In this document: positions 46,424 through 55,928 of the stretch, one piece after another | Position numbering within the stretch: the first letter of the stretch is position 1 | Layout of the letters: each line of letters begins with the position of its first letter | NCBI GenBank assembly: GCA_963779325.1 | Contig: CAVZXS010000022.1 | Coordinates: 124,001 to 188,000 of the forward strand | Length of the DNA stretch: 64,000 nt | Source: CAVZXS01 sp963779325 | GTDB taxonomy: Bacteria > Bacteroidota > Bacteroidia > Chitinophagales > Chitinophagaceae | Direction: 5' to 3' | Made by a program: the position numbers and the translations under genes | Notes under the pieces: generated by a model | What the model was told of the DNA's origin: nothing | The model's database searches: none | What the model saw: only the letters and a program-made list of their open reading frames with translations

Positions 46424-48073
46424 TTACTCAAAAAGTTCAAACTTAGTTTTGGGTCTTCGTACTTCCAGCCATTTAAAATTTTGCAAGCGCATTTCCTGCG
46501 GTGTTTTCTGTTTCATGGGCCACAGTGTACCCTTTACCTGGCTGCGGAAAACAACTTTCTTCAATTCCTTTTCCGCGAAATAAATATCCAGCACATCGCA
46601 GGTGTTTTGATTGATGCCGGTAAAAGCACTGTCTTCATCCTGCAAATAATATATAGTTTCGGCGCTGCCCCTTGCCCGGACAGAGTCAAGTGACCCGTCG
46701 CTGAAGAAACCATCCATTCGCGTAGCTTTTACCTGGTTATACACTTCCTCCTGCGCACGGTTTACCATAAAGCTATTTTCAAATACTTTTAAACGATCCG
46801 TTTTTTTATTTTTTGTAAAAAGCAAAATCGTATCGCCTGTTATTTGGCTGCCATTACTCCATACTACAGGTTCTTGATACAGTTGAAAAATAGAATCCTT
46901 AAAAGAATAAAACATACTGTCGCAAACGGCCTGCAACGAATCATGAAAAATGCGAACATTACTAAAAGCTTCGAAATACCTGTTAGCGCTGTCTTTAGGT
47001 TCCTGCTTTTTTACATCTACAACTTTTACGCCTTTTTGTTTTGTCTTAGTTTTTTTAACCGGTACTGTATCTTTTTTTGCATACAAATCGGTAAGCCTTG
47101 CAGAGAATAATGTATCGGCGGAAATATATATGGAATCATTATCCTGCTTAATAATCATTACCGGCTTTCGGGTAGCCAGGAATGCTTCTGATTTTTTATC
47201 AATAATTATTTCGCCGCCAATAATGGTTCTGCCTTCGGCGGTATCCCTGATTACCGCATTGTCCTTTAAAAGAATCTGGCCCGTACTGTCTTTTATAAAA
47301 ACAGTTGTTGCCGTAGCGATAGTAGAACCGTCGATAATCACCGGGTTTTGCCCGAACTCAGCTTCCCCTGTATTTAAATTATAAAAACCTTCTTTAGTGC
47401 GAATAATTCTTCCGCTGCTGTCACGTATATAGGTATCGGTAACAAATCGTACAATTTCCGTTTCGGTATTGTATAATAAGGTGTCTGATTTAAGATAATA
47501 AGCGGGATCTTTCAGTTCTACATTTTTTTTAAAATAAACATCTTTCAGGTCGGTAAAATAAAAAGCCTCCGTGCTTGTTAAGATTGATTTTTTGCTGAGT
47601 ACTTTGCCGCCGTTTTTATAGGTTGCCAGTTTGGCGCTTATATCATATTCCATTTCGTTGGTGGTAAGCGTTCCTTTTCCGTCGGTAAGTTTTACATTAT
47701 TTTTCAGGTAAGCAAATCGTTTATCAATAATGTACTTCAGGTAATCGGAATATATATTGGCTGTATCCGAATCGTTGATATGTACACGGCCAAAGGCTTC
47801 GAAGAAGCCGGCTTTTTCATTCAGTATACAACTGTCGCAGTAAAAAAGGGTAGTACCCTGCCTGAGTCTTACAGTACCCGCCAATACTTGCACATCGGTC
47901 ACAGAATCTATCTTTAACAATCTCATGCGTTGCGTACCCTGCAATACATCTACAATTTTTGTAGTATCAGCAGTTGCGGCAGCGGTTTTAGGAAGCACGG
48001 GTTGTTGCGCAGATAATTTTTCTGAAACAAAACAAATAGTAAATAACGCAATGAGATAAAACTTCTTCATCAA
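46424..48073 (-). CDS. OstA/LptA-like protein
   Basis: 549 residues. Signal peptide ending EKLSAQQ. Residues ~40-250 repeat the OstA-N beta-jellyroll pattern: GTVRLRQGTTLFYCDSCI, EAFGRVHINDSDTANIYSDYL, LKNNVKLTDGKGTLTTNEMEYD and YKNGGKVLSKKSILTS. A second set of similar strands follows after a Lys-rich linker. In the LPS export pathway such domains form the periplasmic bridge to LptD, and an LptD-like gene lies 3.3 kb away. The overall length is about three times that of E. coli LptA. It starts 4 bases after the MlaD gene stop, in the same operon. Confidence 0.85.
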   Translation of the reverse strand: MMKKFYLIALFTICFVSEKLSAQQPVLPKTAAATADTTKIVDVLQGTQRMRLLKIDSVTDVQVLAGTVRLRQGTTLFYCDSCILNEKAGFFEAFGRVHINDSDTANIYSDYLKYIIDKRFAYLKNNVKLTDGKGTLTTNEMEYDISAKLATYKNGGKVLSKKSILTSTEAFYFTDLKDVYFKKNVELKDPAYYLKSDTLLYNTETEIVRFVTDTYIRDSSGRIIRTKEGFYNLNTGEAEFGQNPVIIDGSTIATATTVFIKDSTGQILLKDNAVIRDTAEGRTIIGGEIIIDKKSEAFLATRKPVMIIKQDNDSIYISADTLFSARLTDLYAKKDTVPVKKTKTKQKGVKVVDVKKQEPKDSANRYFEAFSNVRIFHDSLQAVCDSMFYSFKDSIFQLYQEPVVWSNGSQITGDTILLFTKNKKTDRLKVFENSFMVNRAQEEVYNQVKATRMDGFFSDGSLDSVRARGSAETIYYLQDEDSAFTGINQNTCDVLDIYFAEKELKKVVFRSQVKGTLWPMKQKTPQEMRLQNFKWLEVRRPKTKFELFE

Positions 48074-48077
48074 TTTT

Positions 48078-49091
48078 TTACGGAGCTTTTACCGAATCTA
48101 TTACAGTTGGCGAAGTTAAAGGACCCGTTTTATCTTTTCTGTTAAAAATAATATTGCCGGTATAACGTTTCGGATGCAATCGTAAGTCATCCATCAGTGT
48201 TTGTACTTTTATTACGGTTGTGTTAAGATTATTATAGAGCCCGGGGTCGTTTAATAATTTACCCAGCGATCCGTCTTTGCTGTTAGCTTTTGCAGCTATG
48301 CCGTTAAGCTGTTCAATGCTTTTGTTTAATGAAGTGATTGTTTCTTCTACTTTTAAGTTGGCTAATTTAGAAGTAGCAGCTTCAATATTTTGCATTGTTT
48401 TATTAATCTGCTCATTATTTTTTGCAAAATTACCGGTAATAGATTCAGTGTTATTAAGCGTCCTTGCCAAGGCGCCTGTTTCGGTATTTAACATTTTTTG
48501 CAATGATACAGACGAGCCTAAAAGATTAGCGATGACCGATTGAAGGTTGCCTTTTGTATTGGGATCTAAAACAGAATTTAAATTACCGATTATCATTTTT
48601 AATGAGTCCAATGCGCCGTTCACTTTCAGCAGGGTGGGGTCCAACTTATCTGTAAGGGCGCCCAGTATATCGCGTTTATTATCCGACTGTAATGTATCGC
48701 CTATGTTTAAATATTTAACCGGGGCGGCGTTTCTTACGTAGTAATTAGAATCGCCTCGGTGAAGTGTCATGGAAACAATGCCGAGAAGCGATGCATCAAT
48801 AGTAGCCGTTGAATTAGCCGGTATTTTAACATTCCTGGTCAAATGAACGGTAATAATTATATTATCTATGTTGTCTGTTAAAGGTTGTGCGTCGTATACG
48901 GTTCCCACAAGAACGCCGTTCAGGAATACTTCATTCGATTTTTTGAGCCCTTTTAAATCATTTACACGCACATAGATATTTTTATTTTTTTTGAAAAGGC
49001 TTTTGCCTTTCAAAAAATTAAATCCCAGTATGAGCAGCACAAGCGAGGTGACGGCCAGTATACCTACTTTGGTTTCGTTACTTATTTTCAT
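48078..49091 (-). CDS. MlaD/MCE family protein
   Basis: 337 residues. One N-terminal membrane anchor (VGILAVTSLVLLILGFNFL, about residues 8-26), then an MCE domain (YVRVNDLKGLKKSNEVFLNGVLVGTV). The long C-terminal helical region (LNNTESITGNFAKNNEQI) is typical of MCE proteins that hexamerise and make a periplasmic tunnel for phospholipids. No MlaE/MlaF permease genes are adjacent. It sits upstream of the OstA-like gene and downstream of the two amidases, a gene order I associate with Bacteroidota envelope clusters. The 226-base gap before it (49092-49317) has no gene. Confidence 0.9.
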   Translation of the reverse strand: MKISNETKVGILAVTSLVLLILGFNFLKGKSLFKKNKNIYVRVNDLKGLKKSNEVFLNGVLVGTVYDAQPLTDNIDNIIITVHLTRNVKIPANSTATIDASLLGIVSMTLHRGDSNYYVRNAAPVKYLNIGDTLQSDNKRDILGALTDKLDPTLLKVNGALDSLKMIIGNLNSVLDPNTKGNLQSVIANLLGSSVSLQKMLNTETGALARTLNNTESITGNFAKNNEQINKTMQNIEAATSKLANLKVEETITSLNKSIEQLNGIAAKANSKDGSLGKLLNDPGLYNNLNTTVIKVQTLMDDLRLHPKRYTGNIIFNRKDKTGPLTSPTVIDSVKAP

Positions 49092-49317
49092 GTAGTCTTT
49101 TGCTTTGTTTAGGACTTAGTTAAACCGGTCAGGATATTGAGAAATTATAATAGGCGGCAAATTAATCAAAATACCCAATATTTTACTACAAAGCGACTGC
49201 TGAGTTGTAAATTGGGCGAGGGGGTAAGTATATAAGGTACAATAAGGTATATAAAGAAAAAGACAGCGAATTAAAGCGAAGTTGATATTTTAAAATAGTA
49301 TTTAATATTATACAAAC

Positions 49318-50346
49318 CTATTTGGTACGGGTTCTTTTTTCTTTATGCTCTATCATTTCTAAAAAAGATTTAGTACCCCTGCCCGCCGAGAAAGGTTTTG
49401 GTTTAGCAGGCGTATTGTTATTATCATTACCTTCTTTCGATTGATTTTTTTCTATCCATGTAATATAAGTCTGAATGGCCTTGGTTATGCCTTCTGCCAA
49501 TTCTTGTTGTCCTTTAGCACTGTTTAAATAATCTTCCTCCGCACGGTTGCTTATATAACCGGTCTCTACCAAAATACTGGGCATGGCAGTAGCCTGCAAT
49601 ACCCAAATACCTACGGCACGTTGCTTTTCGCCGCGGCTGGTACGGCCAATATTATAAAATTCATCTTCCACAAAACCGGCAAGCGTAGCGCTGCGTTTGA
49701 AATATTGTTTTGCTTTCAGCAATGCCAGTGCATGAAACTCGGGAGAATTAATATCTACATCGCCGTATTTTTCTTTATAATTTTCTTCCTGCATTATGGC
49801 AGCGTTTTCGCGTATGGCCACTTCTTTATCATCGGCCTTACCGGCGCCCCATATATAAGTTTCTGTTCCTTTGGCGGGGTTTGGCGTAGTGTAATATCGG
49901 TACTGCGGTACCTGCCTGGTTACTTTCTTTTTTCTTTTCCCCTTACCGGTATAACTCACTATGGTTTTGTTACCTATGAATTCTTTATTCCTTTTTGGCG
50001 GCGCCGAGTTTACATGTATTGATATGAAAAGATCGCCTTTGTTTTCATTGGCTATATCGGCCCGGCGATAGAGGGATACAATTTTAGTGGTAGGTCTTGT
50101 TTCAATTACTTTTATTTCGGGTAAATATTTTTTTATTTCGGCCGTCAATTTTTTAGAAACGGCATAGCATATTTCATCTTCATAAGAATAACTTCCTTTG
50201 GCGCCGTTATGACCGCCATTATCCATAATACCGTGCCCCGCATCAATAATAATTGTTTTGAGTACTTTTTGTTTTTTCATTTTTGCAAATGAAAAAAGAA
50301 GCGACGCCCCGAATGCCGCTACAATAAGGAGAGAAATTTTTTTCAT
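49318..50346 (-). CDS. N-acetylmuramoyl-L-alanine amidase (Amidase_3), copy 2
   Basis: 342 residues. Signal peptide (MKKISLLIVAAFGASLLFSFA). Amidase_3 zinc site: His in IIDAGHG, Glu in SYEDE, His in SIHVNS, and the catalytic Glu in LVETGYISN near residue 270. An insertion rich in Lys/Arg (GKGKRKKKVTRQVPQYRYY) precedes GTETYIWGAGKADD. It cleaves the bond between MurNAc and the peptide stem. It starts 17 bases after the stop of a second amidase of the same type, so the two arose by tandem duplication and share an operon. The C-terminus is basic and disordered. Confidence 0.92.
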   Translation of the reverse strand: MKKISLLIVAAFGASLLFSFAKMKKQKVLKTIIIDAGHGIMDNGGHNGAKGSYSYEDEICYAVSKKLTAEIKKYLPEIKVIETRPTTKIVSLYRRADIANENKGDLFISIHVNSAPPKRNKEFIGNKTIVSYTGKGKRKKKVTRQVPQYRYYTTPNPAKGTETYIWGAGKADDKEVAIRENAAIMQEENYKEKYGDVDINSPEFHALALLKAKQYFKRSATLAGFVEDEFYNIGRTSRGEKQRAVGIWVLQATAMPSILVETGYISNRAEEDYLNSAKGQQELAEGITKAIQTYITWIEKNQSKEGNDNNNTPAKPKPFSAGRGTKSFLEMIEHKEKRTRTK

Positions 50347-50363
50347 GAAAATTTTATTGAAAT

Positions 50364-51338
50364 TTAGGGAGTAAATCCTTTTTTCGGTTCGTTGGTTTCC
50401 CCGTTATTTTGTTGTACCTGTGTTTTTTGTTTTTCCAGCGTCGAAATATAATTTTTTAACGCCGAAATAATATTGTTCACAATTTGCTCCTGCCCGGCTT
50501 CACCGTTAATAAATTCTTCTTCTTCTTTATTGGATATAAATCCTATTTCAATTAATATACTCGGCATACCCGTAGCATGCAGCACCCATATACCTTCATT
50601 GTTTCGTTGTTTTACTCCGCGGCTTATCCGGCCCGCATTTACAAATTCATCTTCTACCATTTCGGCCAGCATCACGCTGTTTTTAAAAAATTTTTTTACA
50701 TAAAGTAACCGATAAGCCTGTAATACAGGGTCATTTTCATCAAAAGTAACGGTACTGTCTTCCTCGCCTCCCATGTCTTCGGTATTTACCATACTTTCTT
50801 TATGATCGTTTTCATGCGCCGCCCAAATATAGGTTTCGGTACCCGAGGCTTTATTGGGTACAAAAACATTTTCATACACGGGTACCCGCTTAGTTACTTT
50901 TATTTTCTTCTTTTTCTTTGTTATAAAACTTTCTTTTGTTTCATAACCCGCCACTCTTCGTTCGTACCACCCGCCCGGCTTACGACCCGCCGAGTTGCAA
51001 TGAATACTGATAAAAAGGTCGGCGCCTGATTGATTGGCAAAATCGGCACGATACTTCAACCCCTCATTCCTATTGAGTTTGTCGCCGGCCATTACATCGG
51101 TTGTACGGGTAAATAATACTTTCACACCGGGCAGTTCTTCTTCTAATTTTTTGCCCAGTTTAAGGCCAACCTGCAGGGTAACCTGCGCCTCGGTAGAAAA
51201 AGTGCCGGAAGCGCCGGGGTCAATACCGCCGTGACCCGGATCAATGATAATGGTTTGTACCGGTTTCTTTTTTTCCTGCGCCGCTAAAAACAAAGGAGCG
51301 GCTATGACGAAAAACAATAATTGTAAGGTTCTTATCAT
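50364..51338 (-). CDS. N-acetylmuramoyl-L-alanine amidase (Amidase_3), copy 1
   Basis: 324 residues. Signal peptide ending LFLAAQ. Zinc and catalytic residues in IIDPGHGGIDPGASG, Glu in STEAQVTLQ, SIHCNSAG and ILIEIGFISN. It has the same basic insertion (KKKKIKVTKRVPVYENVF) before GTETYIWAAHENDHKES as its neighbour, confirming a shared ancestor, but the sequences have diverged substantially. First gene of the minus-strand unit and divergent from the LptD-like gene, with 83 bases between them. Periplasmic cell-wall hydrolase. Confidence 0.92.
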   Translation of the reverse strand: MIRTLQLLFFVIAAPLFLAAQEKKKPVQTIIIDPGHGGIDPGASGTFSTEAQVTLQVGLKLGKKLEEELPGVKVLFTRTTDVMAGDKLNRNEGLKYRADFANQSGADLFISIHCNSAGRKPGGWYERRVAGYETKESFITKKKKKIKVTKRVPVYENVFVPNKASGTETYIWAAHENDHKESMVNTEDMGGEEDSTVTFDENDPVLQAYRLLYVKKFFKNSVMLAEMVEDEFVNAGRISRGVKQRNNEGIWVLHATGMPSILIEIGFISNKEEEEFINGEAGQEQIVNNIISALKNYISTLEKQKTQVQQNNGETNEPKKGFTP

Positions 51339-51403
51339 ATTATCGGACGAATAATTTATTTATTAAATACAAATCTTCACAAATCATTTAGCTATTAAAG
51401 GTT

Positions 51404-51411
51404 TATTTTTG
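51404..51411 (+). promoter_or_regulatory. -7 element of the LptD-like gene
   Basis: TATTTTTG, an exact TAnnTTTG match, followed by CCCCT. The ATG is only 10 bases further on, so the transcript would have almost no leader. Confidence 0.45.
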
Positions 51412-51421
51412 CCCCTGCCAA

Positions 51422-54154
51422 ATGAAACAACTGTACAAATTTAGTTCAAATTACCTTTCAATCGCTTTTCTCCCTCTGGTCATATTATGCACAGTAACGT
51501 GGAAAAACGAAAAGCATTATGCAAGGCCTGCTATTTTTTGCAGTGCTTTAACAAACGCAGTTGATACACCGCCTGTACTAAAGCCCCTTGATACACTCCG
51601 AATTGATACAACGCAGGGAAATAATATCAATGATACATCAAAGACTAAAATTACAACCGATACTTTTTCATTAAAACTATCGAAAGACACATTGGACGCA
51701 CCGGTGTATTATGAGGCCGAGGATTCGGCGGTGGTGCTGATACAGGGCAAAAAAATAATACTGTACGGTAAAACAAAAACCGATTATAAAGATATTACAC
51801 TAACTGCGCCGGTAGTAGATATAGACCAGGAGAAACAGGTGCTGATGGCTGTAAACAGTAAGGATAGCTTGGGCGATGTAATAGAAAGAGCGAAATTTAA
51901 AAGCGGCGAAGAAAATTTTCAGAGCGATACCATTTGGTATAATTTTAAAACGCAAAGGGGACTTACAAAAACAACTTTTACCAACAGCGGCGAGTTTTTT
52001 ATTATAACTGATAAAGCCAAAAGAATAGACGGTAATACTTTTTTTGCGAGCAACGGAATATTTACCACCTGCAATCTTGATGATCCGCATTTCGGGTTTA
52101 GATTCAACAAAATAAAAGTAGTAAATAATAAGGTAGCCGTATCCGGACCGGTGCATCCCGAGTTTGAGCATGTGCCAATTCCCTTTTATTTACCTTTTGG
52201 TTTTTTTCCAATGAATAAGGGCAGGCACTCCGGTCTTTTGCCCCCCCAGTTTACTACCAATGAAAAATTCGGTTTGGGATTGGAAGGATTGGGTTATTAC
52301 AAAGTATTGAACGATTATATTGACGTAACACTGCGTACCAATATTTATTCATACGGCGGCTGGTCTGCATCCATTACACCTTCTTACAGAAAGCGATACA
52401 GGTATAACGGGCAGTTGAATGTAAATATTCAAAAAACAAAATTTAATTTTAAAGGCGACCCCGATTTTGTAAAGAGTAACGGCTTTCAAATAAACTGGAG
52501 CCATAGTGTGGACAGCCGCGCAAGACCGGGTACTACTTTTTCGGCCAGTGTAACGGCGGGTTCCACCAAGTACAATCAATTTGTGCCAAACAATGCTAAT
52601 ATCAATTTTAATAATTCATTAAATTCATCCATTGCCTGGTCAAAAACCTGGGTTGGCAAACCGTATAATCTTTCTATTAATGCGAATCATAACCAGAATA
52701 ACCAACAGCGATTAATCAATATTAATTTACCCGATGTAGGGTTTTCCGTCAATACCATTTACCCGTTTCAGAAAAAAGAATTCGCCGGTACGCCTAAATG
52801 GTATGAAAAATTAGGTATTGCCTACAACGGTTCTTTGCGTAACCAATTTTCTTTTTACGATACGGCAACGTATGGTAAAAACGGCCGCCCTTCTTTTATT
52901 AAACATCTGCTTGATACATTGGAATGGGGCGCACAACATAATATTCCTATTACTTTATCATTGCCGCCCATATTAGGCGGCGCCGTAATCGTATCGCCGG
53001 GTATATCCTACAGCGAAACATGGTTCTCGCAAAAAAATATCAAAACATGGAATAATGTTTCAAAAAAATTAGATACGTCCACTACGAAAGGGATTTATAC
53101 GGAGCGCCAAGCTTCCTTTTCGCTTGGTTTCAGTACATCGCTTTTCGGAACATTTAATTTAAAAAACGGCAAGGCCATACGACATGTAATCAGACCCACC
53201 GTAGGCCTCAGCTACAAACCGGATATTGCAAAAAAGAATTATTACACGGAGCAAAGCGATACAGCGGGTAATAAATTAATTTTTTCGCGAATAAATCCGG
53301 GCTTCGCCACCAACTACCGCTCCGGCAAAAGCGGAAGTATCAATTTTGCTATTGACAATAACCTGGAAATGAAATACCGTAATAAGAAAGATACGGGTGA
53401 AGCAGCTATAAAAAAGATAAAATTAATTGACGGTTACGGTATATCATCATCCTACGATCTTTTACGTGACAGTTTAAAACTGGCGCCGTTCAATTTATAT
53501 TTTCGCAGTACTTTATTCGAAAAAATTAATATTACGGCCCAAGCCACATTGGATCCCTATCAAACAGACAAAAGAGGATTTCAAATAAATAAATTTTTGT
53601 GGGAAGACGGAAAAGGTTTCAGGCCGGGGCGTATAACAAACGGTTCGGTTTCTTTATCAACCAATTTCAGAAGCAAACCAAAAGATGAAAAGAAAGAAGA
53701 GGAAAGAAAAAAGGAAGAAAAACTTGCGCTAAACGATCCGTCCCTGCTTGGCGATCAGCAACGCTTATTGGAATATGCGCAACGCAATCCCGGTGAGTTT
53801 GTGGATTTTAATATTCCCTGGAGTTTGAGTCTCGGTCTTTCTTTATATTTTAACCAGGTACCCAAGCCCGATTACAGCGGGTTTACAAAAGATTTCAGCG
53901 CCAACGCCAATTTTAACGGGGACTTCAACCTGACACCTAAATGGAAATTTGGATTGAACGGCTATTACGATTTTGAAACGAAGAAGTTGCAAACCTTTAC
54001 CATGAATATCTCCCGTGAAATGCACTGCTGGCAAATGACGATTGGTGTAACGCCGATAGGACTTTACCGGTTTTTTAATTTCACTATCAGTCCCAAAGCA
54101 TCTGTACTGCAGGATTTAAAGATTAACCGCACACGGACGTTTAATAACTTTTAG
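51422..54154 (+). CDS. LptD-like LPS-assembly outer-membrane protein
   Basis: 910 residues. An N-terminal membrane-entry segment (to about residue 40) is followed by an OstA-N jellyroll (VYYEAEDSAVVLIQGKKIILYGKTKTDYKDI ... FASNGIFTTCNLDDPHFGF) and a large C-terminal beta barrel beginning HVPIPFYLPFGFFPMNKG. The GRHSGLLPPQF phrase is characteristic of Bacteroidota LptD-like proteins. It inserts lipopolysaccharide into the outer leaflet. A strongly charged loop (KDEKKEEERKKEEK, about residues 755-770) is unusual for a barrel turn. Divergent from the amidase/MCE/OstA operon, whose last gene could be its LptA-like partner. Confidence 0.88.
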   Translation: MKQLYKFSSNYLSIAFLPLVILCTVTWKNEKHYARPAIFCSALTNAVDTPPVLKPLDTLRIDTTQGNNINDTSKTKITTDTFSLKLSKDTLDAPVYYEAEDSAVVLIQGKKIILYGKTKTDYKDITLTAPVVDIDQEKQVLMAVNSKDSLGDVIERAKFKSGEENFQSDTIWYNFKTQRGLTKTTFTNSGEFFIITDKAKRIDGNTFFASNGIFTTCNLDDPHFGFRFNKIKVVNNKVAVSGPVHPEFEHVPIPFYLPFGFFPMNKGRHSGLLPPQFTTNEKFGLGLEGLGYYKVLNDYIDVTLRTNIYSYGGWSASITPSYRKRYRYNGQLNVNIQKTKFNFKGDPDFVKSNGFQINWSHSVDSRARPGTTFSASVTAGSTKYNQFVPNNANINFNNSLNSSIAWSKTWVGKPYNLSINANHNQNNQQRLININLPDVGFSVNTIYPFQKKEFAGTPKWYEKLGIAYNGSLRNQFSFYDTATYGKNGRPSFIKHLLDTLEWGAQHNIPITLSLPPILGGAVIVSPGISYSETWFSQKNIKTWNNVSKKLDTSTTKGIYTERQASFSLGFSTSLFGTFNLKNGKAIRHVIRPTVGLSYKPDIAKKNYYTEQSDTAGNKLIFSRINPGFATNYRSGKSGSINFAIDNNLEMKYRNKKDTGEAAIKKIKLIDGYGISSSYDLLRDSLKLAPFNLYFRSTLFEKINITAQATLDPYQTDKRGFQINKFLWEDGKGFRPGRITNGSVSLSTNFRSKPKDEKKEEERKKEEKLALNDPSLLGDQQRLLEYAQRNPGEFVDFNIPWSLSLGLSLYFNQVPKPDYSGFTKDFSANANFNGDFNLTPKWKFGLNGYYDFETKKLQTFTMNISREMHCWQMTIGVTPIGLYRFFNFTISPKASVLQDLKINRTRTFNNF

Positions 54155-54239
54155 TGTCATAGTATTAATTTGCAATAGGCAATTTACCATTCTTCTTTAA
54201 CTCAGATAAGACTTAACGTTATATAATCATAAACCACAA

Positions 54240-54998
54240 TTAAGTCTTTTCCGTTTGAACTCTTTTGGTTTCGTAGTAAGCTGTCATTACAGCAAAAGTT
54301 TTATCTTTTAATTCTTCGGCGGTTTTATATTCGGCAACTTCTATAGGTTCTAAAAAATGCAGTTCTAATTTGTGCGGAAGAAAATAAAAACTTTTATTGA
54401 CGGGCAACGCCTTTTTTGTATTAAAAATTACAGCGGGAATAATATCCGTATTTGCCGCAACGGCCAATTTAAAAGCGCCGTCATAAAATTTTTTTAGCGG
54501 TTCGTTTGTTCTGTTGCGTGTGCCTTCGGGGTATATACACATGTGAATGCCGCCCGACAAAACTTCTTTCATTTCTTCAAAACTTCTGCGCCGGCTTAGG
54601 TCACTTTTCCTGTCCACTAATACGGATCCTTTTTTGTAAAACCAGCCAAACAACGGAATTTTTGCAAAAGATGTTTTGGCGATTGTTTTATTGGGCCCGG
54701 GTATAAACGGAGCGGATAAAGGAACATCCAATAACGAATTATGATTGAAGGTGACGATATAAGCCATGCCGGGTTTGAAATTTTCTTTGCCTTTTATTTT
54801 TACAGGACAGCCAACAAGATTGAGCCATACAGTCATCCATATTTTAGATACCTGTATAAAAAATGTTTGGCCTTCTCTTTCATTTTTATATAGATGAGAA
54901 ATCATTGAGGGCCCGAGGATAATTAAAAATGTAATTACAAAACTCAGTAAACCCCAAACTGCCCAAAGACGTGCAAAAATATTTTTAAATAGATTCAT
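54240..54998 (-). CDS. 1-acyl-sn-glycerol-3-phosphate acyltransferase (PlsC family)
   Basis: 252 residues. An N-terminal hydrophobic stretch (LLSFVITFLIILGPSMI) anchors it in the inner membrane. The HX4D catalytic motif is FNHNSLLDVPL, the substrate motif is YPEGTRNR, and the SFAKIPLFGWF segment fits motif II. It adds the second acyl chain in phosphatidic acid synthesis or remodels phospholipids. It converges on lptD with an 85-base gap and lies 56 bases after the ung stop on the same strand. Exact acyl acceptor inferred. Confidence 0.9.
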   Translation of the reverse strand: MNLFKNIFARLWAVWGLLSFVITFLIILGPSMISHLYKNEREGQTFFIQVSKIWMTVWLNLVGCPVKIKGKENFKPGMAYIVTFNHNSLLDVPLSAPFIPGPNKTIAKTSFAKIPLFGWFYKKGSVLVDRKSDLSRRRSFEEMKEVLSGGIHMCIYPEGTRNRTNEPLKKFYDGAFKLAVAANTDIIPAVIFNTKKALPVNKSFYFLPHKLELHFLEPIEVAEYKTAEELKDKTFAVMTAYYETKRVQTEKT

Positions 54999-55054
54999 TT
55001 GCTGATTTTTTATATTGCCTGCAATAAACTTTAAAATTAAAAAATGAGCTCATA

Positions 55055-55726
55055 TTATACTTTCCATTCTATCGGATCGATTCCGTGTTTTACCAGGTAT
55101 TCATTGGTTTTAGAAAAAGGCCTGCTGCCGAAAAAGCCATTGTGTGCCGATAGGGGCGATGGATGAGCCGATTTAATAATAAAATGTTTAAGTTGATCAA
55201 TCAATGCGATTTTTTCCTGTGCGAACTTACCCCACAATATAAATACAACATGTTCCTTTTCTTCTGATATTTTTTTTATGACAGTGTCGGTAAAAGCGGC
55301 CCAACCGATTTTTGCATGACTCATTGGCTCATTAGCCCGTACGGTAAGCGAGGCGTTTAATAATAACACCCCCTGCTTCGCCCAGTTTTCAAGATTTCCG
55401 TGCTGCGGAATGGTCAATCCCAAGTCGTTATTCATTTCTTTAAAGATATTCATGAGCGAAGGCGGTTGCGAAACGCCGGTTTGTACCGAAAAACTCAGGC
55501 CATGCGCCTGTCGCGGGCCGTGGTAAGGGTCCTGGCCCAATATTACCACTTTTACATTTTCTACGGGTGTGGTATTAAAAGCATTGAATATAAAAGAGCC
55601 CGGCGGATAAATGGTTTTGCCCTGTTCTTTTTCCGTTTTAATATGCAGTACAATATTTTGAAAATAAGGCTTCTCGAATTCTGTTTTCAACAGTTTTTTC
55701 CAACTTGGTTCTATTTTTACACCCAT
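55055..55726 (-). CDS. ung: Uracil-DNA glycosylase
   Basis: 223 residues, standard family 1 length. Water-activating motif GQDPYHG (Asp66, residues 64-70), Phe in FNAF, the uracil-binding Asn in LLLNASLTV, and the DNA-intercalating loop HPSPLSAHNGFFGSRPF near residue 190 are complete. It removes uracil from DNA by base-excision repair. It is preceded by 88 bases that contain the divergent tRNA-Arg promoter. High confidence. Confidence 0.97.
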   Translation of the reverse strand: MGVKIEPSWKKLLKTEFEKPYFQNIVLHIKTEKEQGKTIYPPGSFIFNAFNTTPVENVKVVILGQDPYHGPRQAHGLSFSVQTGVSQPPSLMNIFKEMNNDLGLTIPQHGNLENWAKQGVLLLNASLTVRANEPMSHAKIGWAAFTDTVIKKISEEKEHVVFILWGKFAQEKIALIDQLKHFIIKSAHPSPLSAHNGFFGSRPFSKTNEYLVKHGIDPIEWKV

Positions 55727-55738
55727 TCTGTAATTGTG

Positions 55739-55769
55739 TTTGGCTGCAAGCTAAAAAAAATTATCTTTG
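55739..55769 (+). promoter_or_regulatory. Complete Bacteroidota promoter of tRNA-Arg
   Basis: -33 element TTTG (55739-55742), 19-base spacer, -7 element TATCTTTG (55762-55769). The predicted start is near 55776, leaving about 39 bases before the tRNA. It is the best promoter in the window. Confidence 0.8.
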
Positions 55770-55814
55770 CCGCTCAATAAAAGTGGGGTAGGGTGAAATG
55801 TGGAATTAATTACC

Positions 55815-55888
55815 GGCCCGGTAGCTCAGCTGAATAGAGCACAAACCTTCTAAGTTTGGGGTCATTGGTTTGAATCCAATCCGGGTCA
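55815..55888 (+). tRNA. tRNA-Arg (anticodon UCU)
   Basis: Cloverleaf by eye: acceptor GGCCCGG/CCGGGTC with one G-U pair, D stem GCTC/GAGC, anticodon stem CAAAC/GTTTG with loop CTTCTAA (anticodon TCT, reads AGA), five-base variable loop, and T stem ATTGG/CCAAT with loop TTTGAAT. The discriminator is A; CCA is not encoded. A promoter lies upstream and a strong terminator 5 bases downstream. Confidence 0.93.
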
Positions 55889-55892
55889 CAAT

Positions 55893-55924
55893 AAAAAAAC
55901 GAAATCGTGAGATTTCGTTTTTTT
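55893..55924 (+). terminator. Intrinsic terminator of tRNA-Arg
   Basis: ACGAAATC-GTGA-GATTTCGT stem flanked by an A-run and a T-run of eight; works in both directions but clearly serves the tRNA. Confidence 0.92.
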
Positions 55925-55928
55925 ATTT

